A stretch of 16,544 nucleotides of DNA, taken from contig WQYS01000015.1 of the NCBI GenBank assembly GCA_009781125.1, positions 1-16,544 on the forward strand. The letters are read 5' to 3'. Under the pieces are notes generated by a model. It had not been told where the DNA came from. It made no database searches and was given only the letters and a program-made list of their open reading frames with translations. Both the position numbers and the translations under genes were made by a program. Source of the stretch: Acidobacteriaceae bacterium. Its GTDB lineage: Bacteria > Acidobacteriota > Terriglobia > Terriglobales > Acidobacteriaceae. Shown here piece by piece: positions 15,459 to 16,544 of this stretch (the stretch's first letter is position 1; the number at the start of each line of letters is the position of its first letter).

Positions 15459-16423
15459 CAAAGACCAGCCTCCGCCAGGGGAATAGCTCCAAGCAGCGCC
15501 GCATTGGAGCCAAGCATGGCACAGCGCAGAGGCACCGTACGCCCCGGCGTCCATGCATGTTTGGCCACATACTCCTGCAGGCGTGGAAGAATATATTTCT
15601 CACGCTCAAGGACAGCGCCGCCGAAGACTACCACCTCGGGGTCGTAGGCATGAATAAGCGAGACGGTCAGGACCGACCAAGCCGCGAGACAATGCTCGAA
15701 GGCCGCAAAAGCAGGCGCATCGCCGCTTTCCATGGCTTCAAAGAGCTCGCGGAAACCGAAGCTCTGCTTACAGCACAACGCTCCCTGCGCGCCGCCATTC
15801 TGCTCTTTGTAGATTTCGCGGAGAAATACTGTAGACCCTTCTGTCTCAGCGCAGCCTAGATTGCCGCACGAACAGAGCCGCCCGTCCATAGTCACCGGAA
15901 GGTGGCCGCCGATGGTTCCGGCAAGTCCATGCCTGCTTTCGAGCAGCCTGCCACTGAGCATGGCGGCTCCTCCGATTCCGGTGCCAAGTGTAATCATGAC
16001 GGCATCCTCGGCGCCCTTCGCCGCTCCGAACCCGTACTCGCCCAGCAAGGCCAGGCGCGCATCGTTTTCGATGAGGAACCTGCATCCAAATGTGTCCTCA
16101 AACCACGCGGCCAGACTCAGATTGGGGGCATCGTCGAACTTCGCATTGGTGGAGAGAACACGCTTTTCCCGAGCACTCACAATGCCGGGGAAACCCAGCA
16201 CCACGGCGGAACAATCGGACCATTTGACGCGCGCTTCATCCGCCACTTCGGCGAAGGTTGCTTTGAAAACAGGCAGCAACTGAGCGAATCCGGCCGAGCT
16301 GTCAGCCGGGACGCTTCGCGAGGCGAGAATAACGCCATCGCGCACGGCTGCGCAGTTAGCGTGCGAGCCGCCCAGATCGATCGCAAGAACCGTTACAGGA
16401 GGCACGGCGCACCGTTCCGGCAC
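15458..16423 (-). CDS. ROK-family sugar kinase
   Basis: This 321-residue cytoplasmic kinase probably phosphorylates a hexose with ATP. It shows the ROK marks in order: AIDLGGSHA (14-22, phosphate loop), ENDARLALLGE with catalytic Asp-121, TLGTGIGG (145-152), and the zinc motif GGH-N9-CSCGNLGC with His-174 and Cys-184, -186 and -191. The sugar-contact motif, usually GEIGH, reads GTIGGH here, so the usual Glu is missing and the loop is one residue longer. That may alter sugar preference. The start is uncertain: GTG 16423 overlaps the preceding isomerase gene by 31 bases, while GTG 16405 would overlap by 13; neither has a strong ribosome-binding site. Downstream it overlaps the PMI start (TGATG). 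Mannose or glucose is the likely substrate from context. Confidence 0.9.
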   Translation of the reverse strand: MPERCAVPPVTVLAIDLGGSHANCAAVRDGVILASRSVPADSSAGFAQLLPVFKATFAEVADEARVKWSDCSAVVLGFPGIVSAREKRVLSTNAKFDDAPNLSLAAWFEDTFGCRFLIENDARLALLGEYGFGAAKGAEDAVMITLGTGIGGAAMLSGRLLESRHGLAGTIGGHLPVTMDGRLCSCGNLGCAETEGSTVFLREIYKEQNGGAQGALCCKQSFGFRELFEAMESGDAPAFAAFEHCLAAWSVLTVSLIHAYDPEVVVFGGAVLEREKYILPRLQEYVAKHAWTPGRTVPLRCAMLGSNAALLGAIPLAEAGL

Positions 16424-16544
16424 AGAACCCGCTTCGAGAATCCCCGATTGCCAACGCCGCCGTAGGCGTGTCCCGCATCACTGGGCCAGCTGGCGAGGAA
16501 AACTAGTTCCTCTTCGCCGATGTTGATGGTGCGATGAGCGGTCA
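16393..16544 (-). CDS. 3' end of a cupin-type (archaeal-like) glucose-6-phosphate isomerase
   Basis: Only the last 49 codons and TAA stop are in the window. The frame reads AHRTINIGEEELVFLASWP, then SDAGHAYGGVGNRGFSKRV, which closely follows the C-terminal half of archaeal-type (cupin) glucose-6-phosphate isomerase. The His of AHRT would be the last metal ligand. It resembles the second isomerase at 12928-13719 in the matching region (WAHYVVN...YGFEYAGV), but looks closer to the canonical enzyme. It is the first visible gene of the operon and overlaps the ROK kinase start. The N-terminus and most metal ligands lie outside the window. Confidence 0.75.
   Translation of the reverse strand, partial: TAHRTINIGEEELVFLASWPSDAGHAYGGVGNRGFSKRVLCRNGAPCLL

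Noticed and set aside
15459..15554. A longer PMI start at ATG 15554.
   Set aside because: It would overlap the ROK gene by 97 bases, and the added residues read as an antisense-like shadow of it; ATG 15458 overlaps the ROK stop as TGATG.

Overview
The window looks like a chromosomal carbohydrate-use region of a GC-rich Gram-negative soil bacterium. It is most likely an acidobacterium of the Terriglobia/Acidobacteriaceae type. That guess rests on three things: a giant secreted NHL-propeller/Ig-like protein, several Sec- and Tat-exported carbohydrate-active enzymes, and a long two-domain mannose-6-phosphate isomerase beside cupin-type glucose-6-phosphate isomerases. It is a judgement from gene content, not from a marker gene. 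No rRNA, tRNA, CRISPR, integrase or transposase gene was seen.

Layout, left to right. (1) 1-4203, minus strand: the first 1401 codons of a giant exported protein that runs off the left edge. It has a signal peptide and three NHL beta-propellers separated by Ig-like/choice-of-anchor modules. (2) 4204-4515: a divergent regulatory region with a tandem 11-bp repeat. (3) 4516-5430, plus: an AraC-family regulator. (4) 5447-6913, minus: a secreted right-handed parallel beta-helix protein. Its upstream region (6914-7252) holds a promoter candidate bracketed by two inverted repeats. (5) 7253-9532, minus: a Tat-exported protein related to GH94 (alpha/alpha)6-barrel enzymes. (6) 9806-12055, plus: a Sec-exported GH2 glycosidase starting at GTG, followed by a DeoR-family regulator (12117-12908). 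(7) 16544-12928, minus: a tightly coupled cytoplasmic operon read right to left. Its order is the 3' end of a cupin glucose-6-phosphate isomerase, a ROK sugar kinase, a 579-residue two-domain phosphomannose isomerase, and a second diverged cupin glucose-6-phosphate isomerase. The last two junctions are TGATG stop/start overlaps.

Working model (inference): the exported beta-helix, GH94-like and GH2 proteins process a glycan outside the cytoplasm. The ROK kinase then phosphorylates the released hexose, and the PMI and cupin isomerases move mannose-6-P, fructose-6-P and glucose-6-P into glycolysis. The DeoR protein probably senses a sugar phosphate from that pathway. The AraC protein may control the divergent propeller gene. 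No transporter lies in the window, and the substrate cannot be named from sequence alone; a mannose-containing glycan is the simplest guess because of the PMI.
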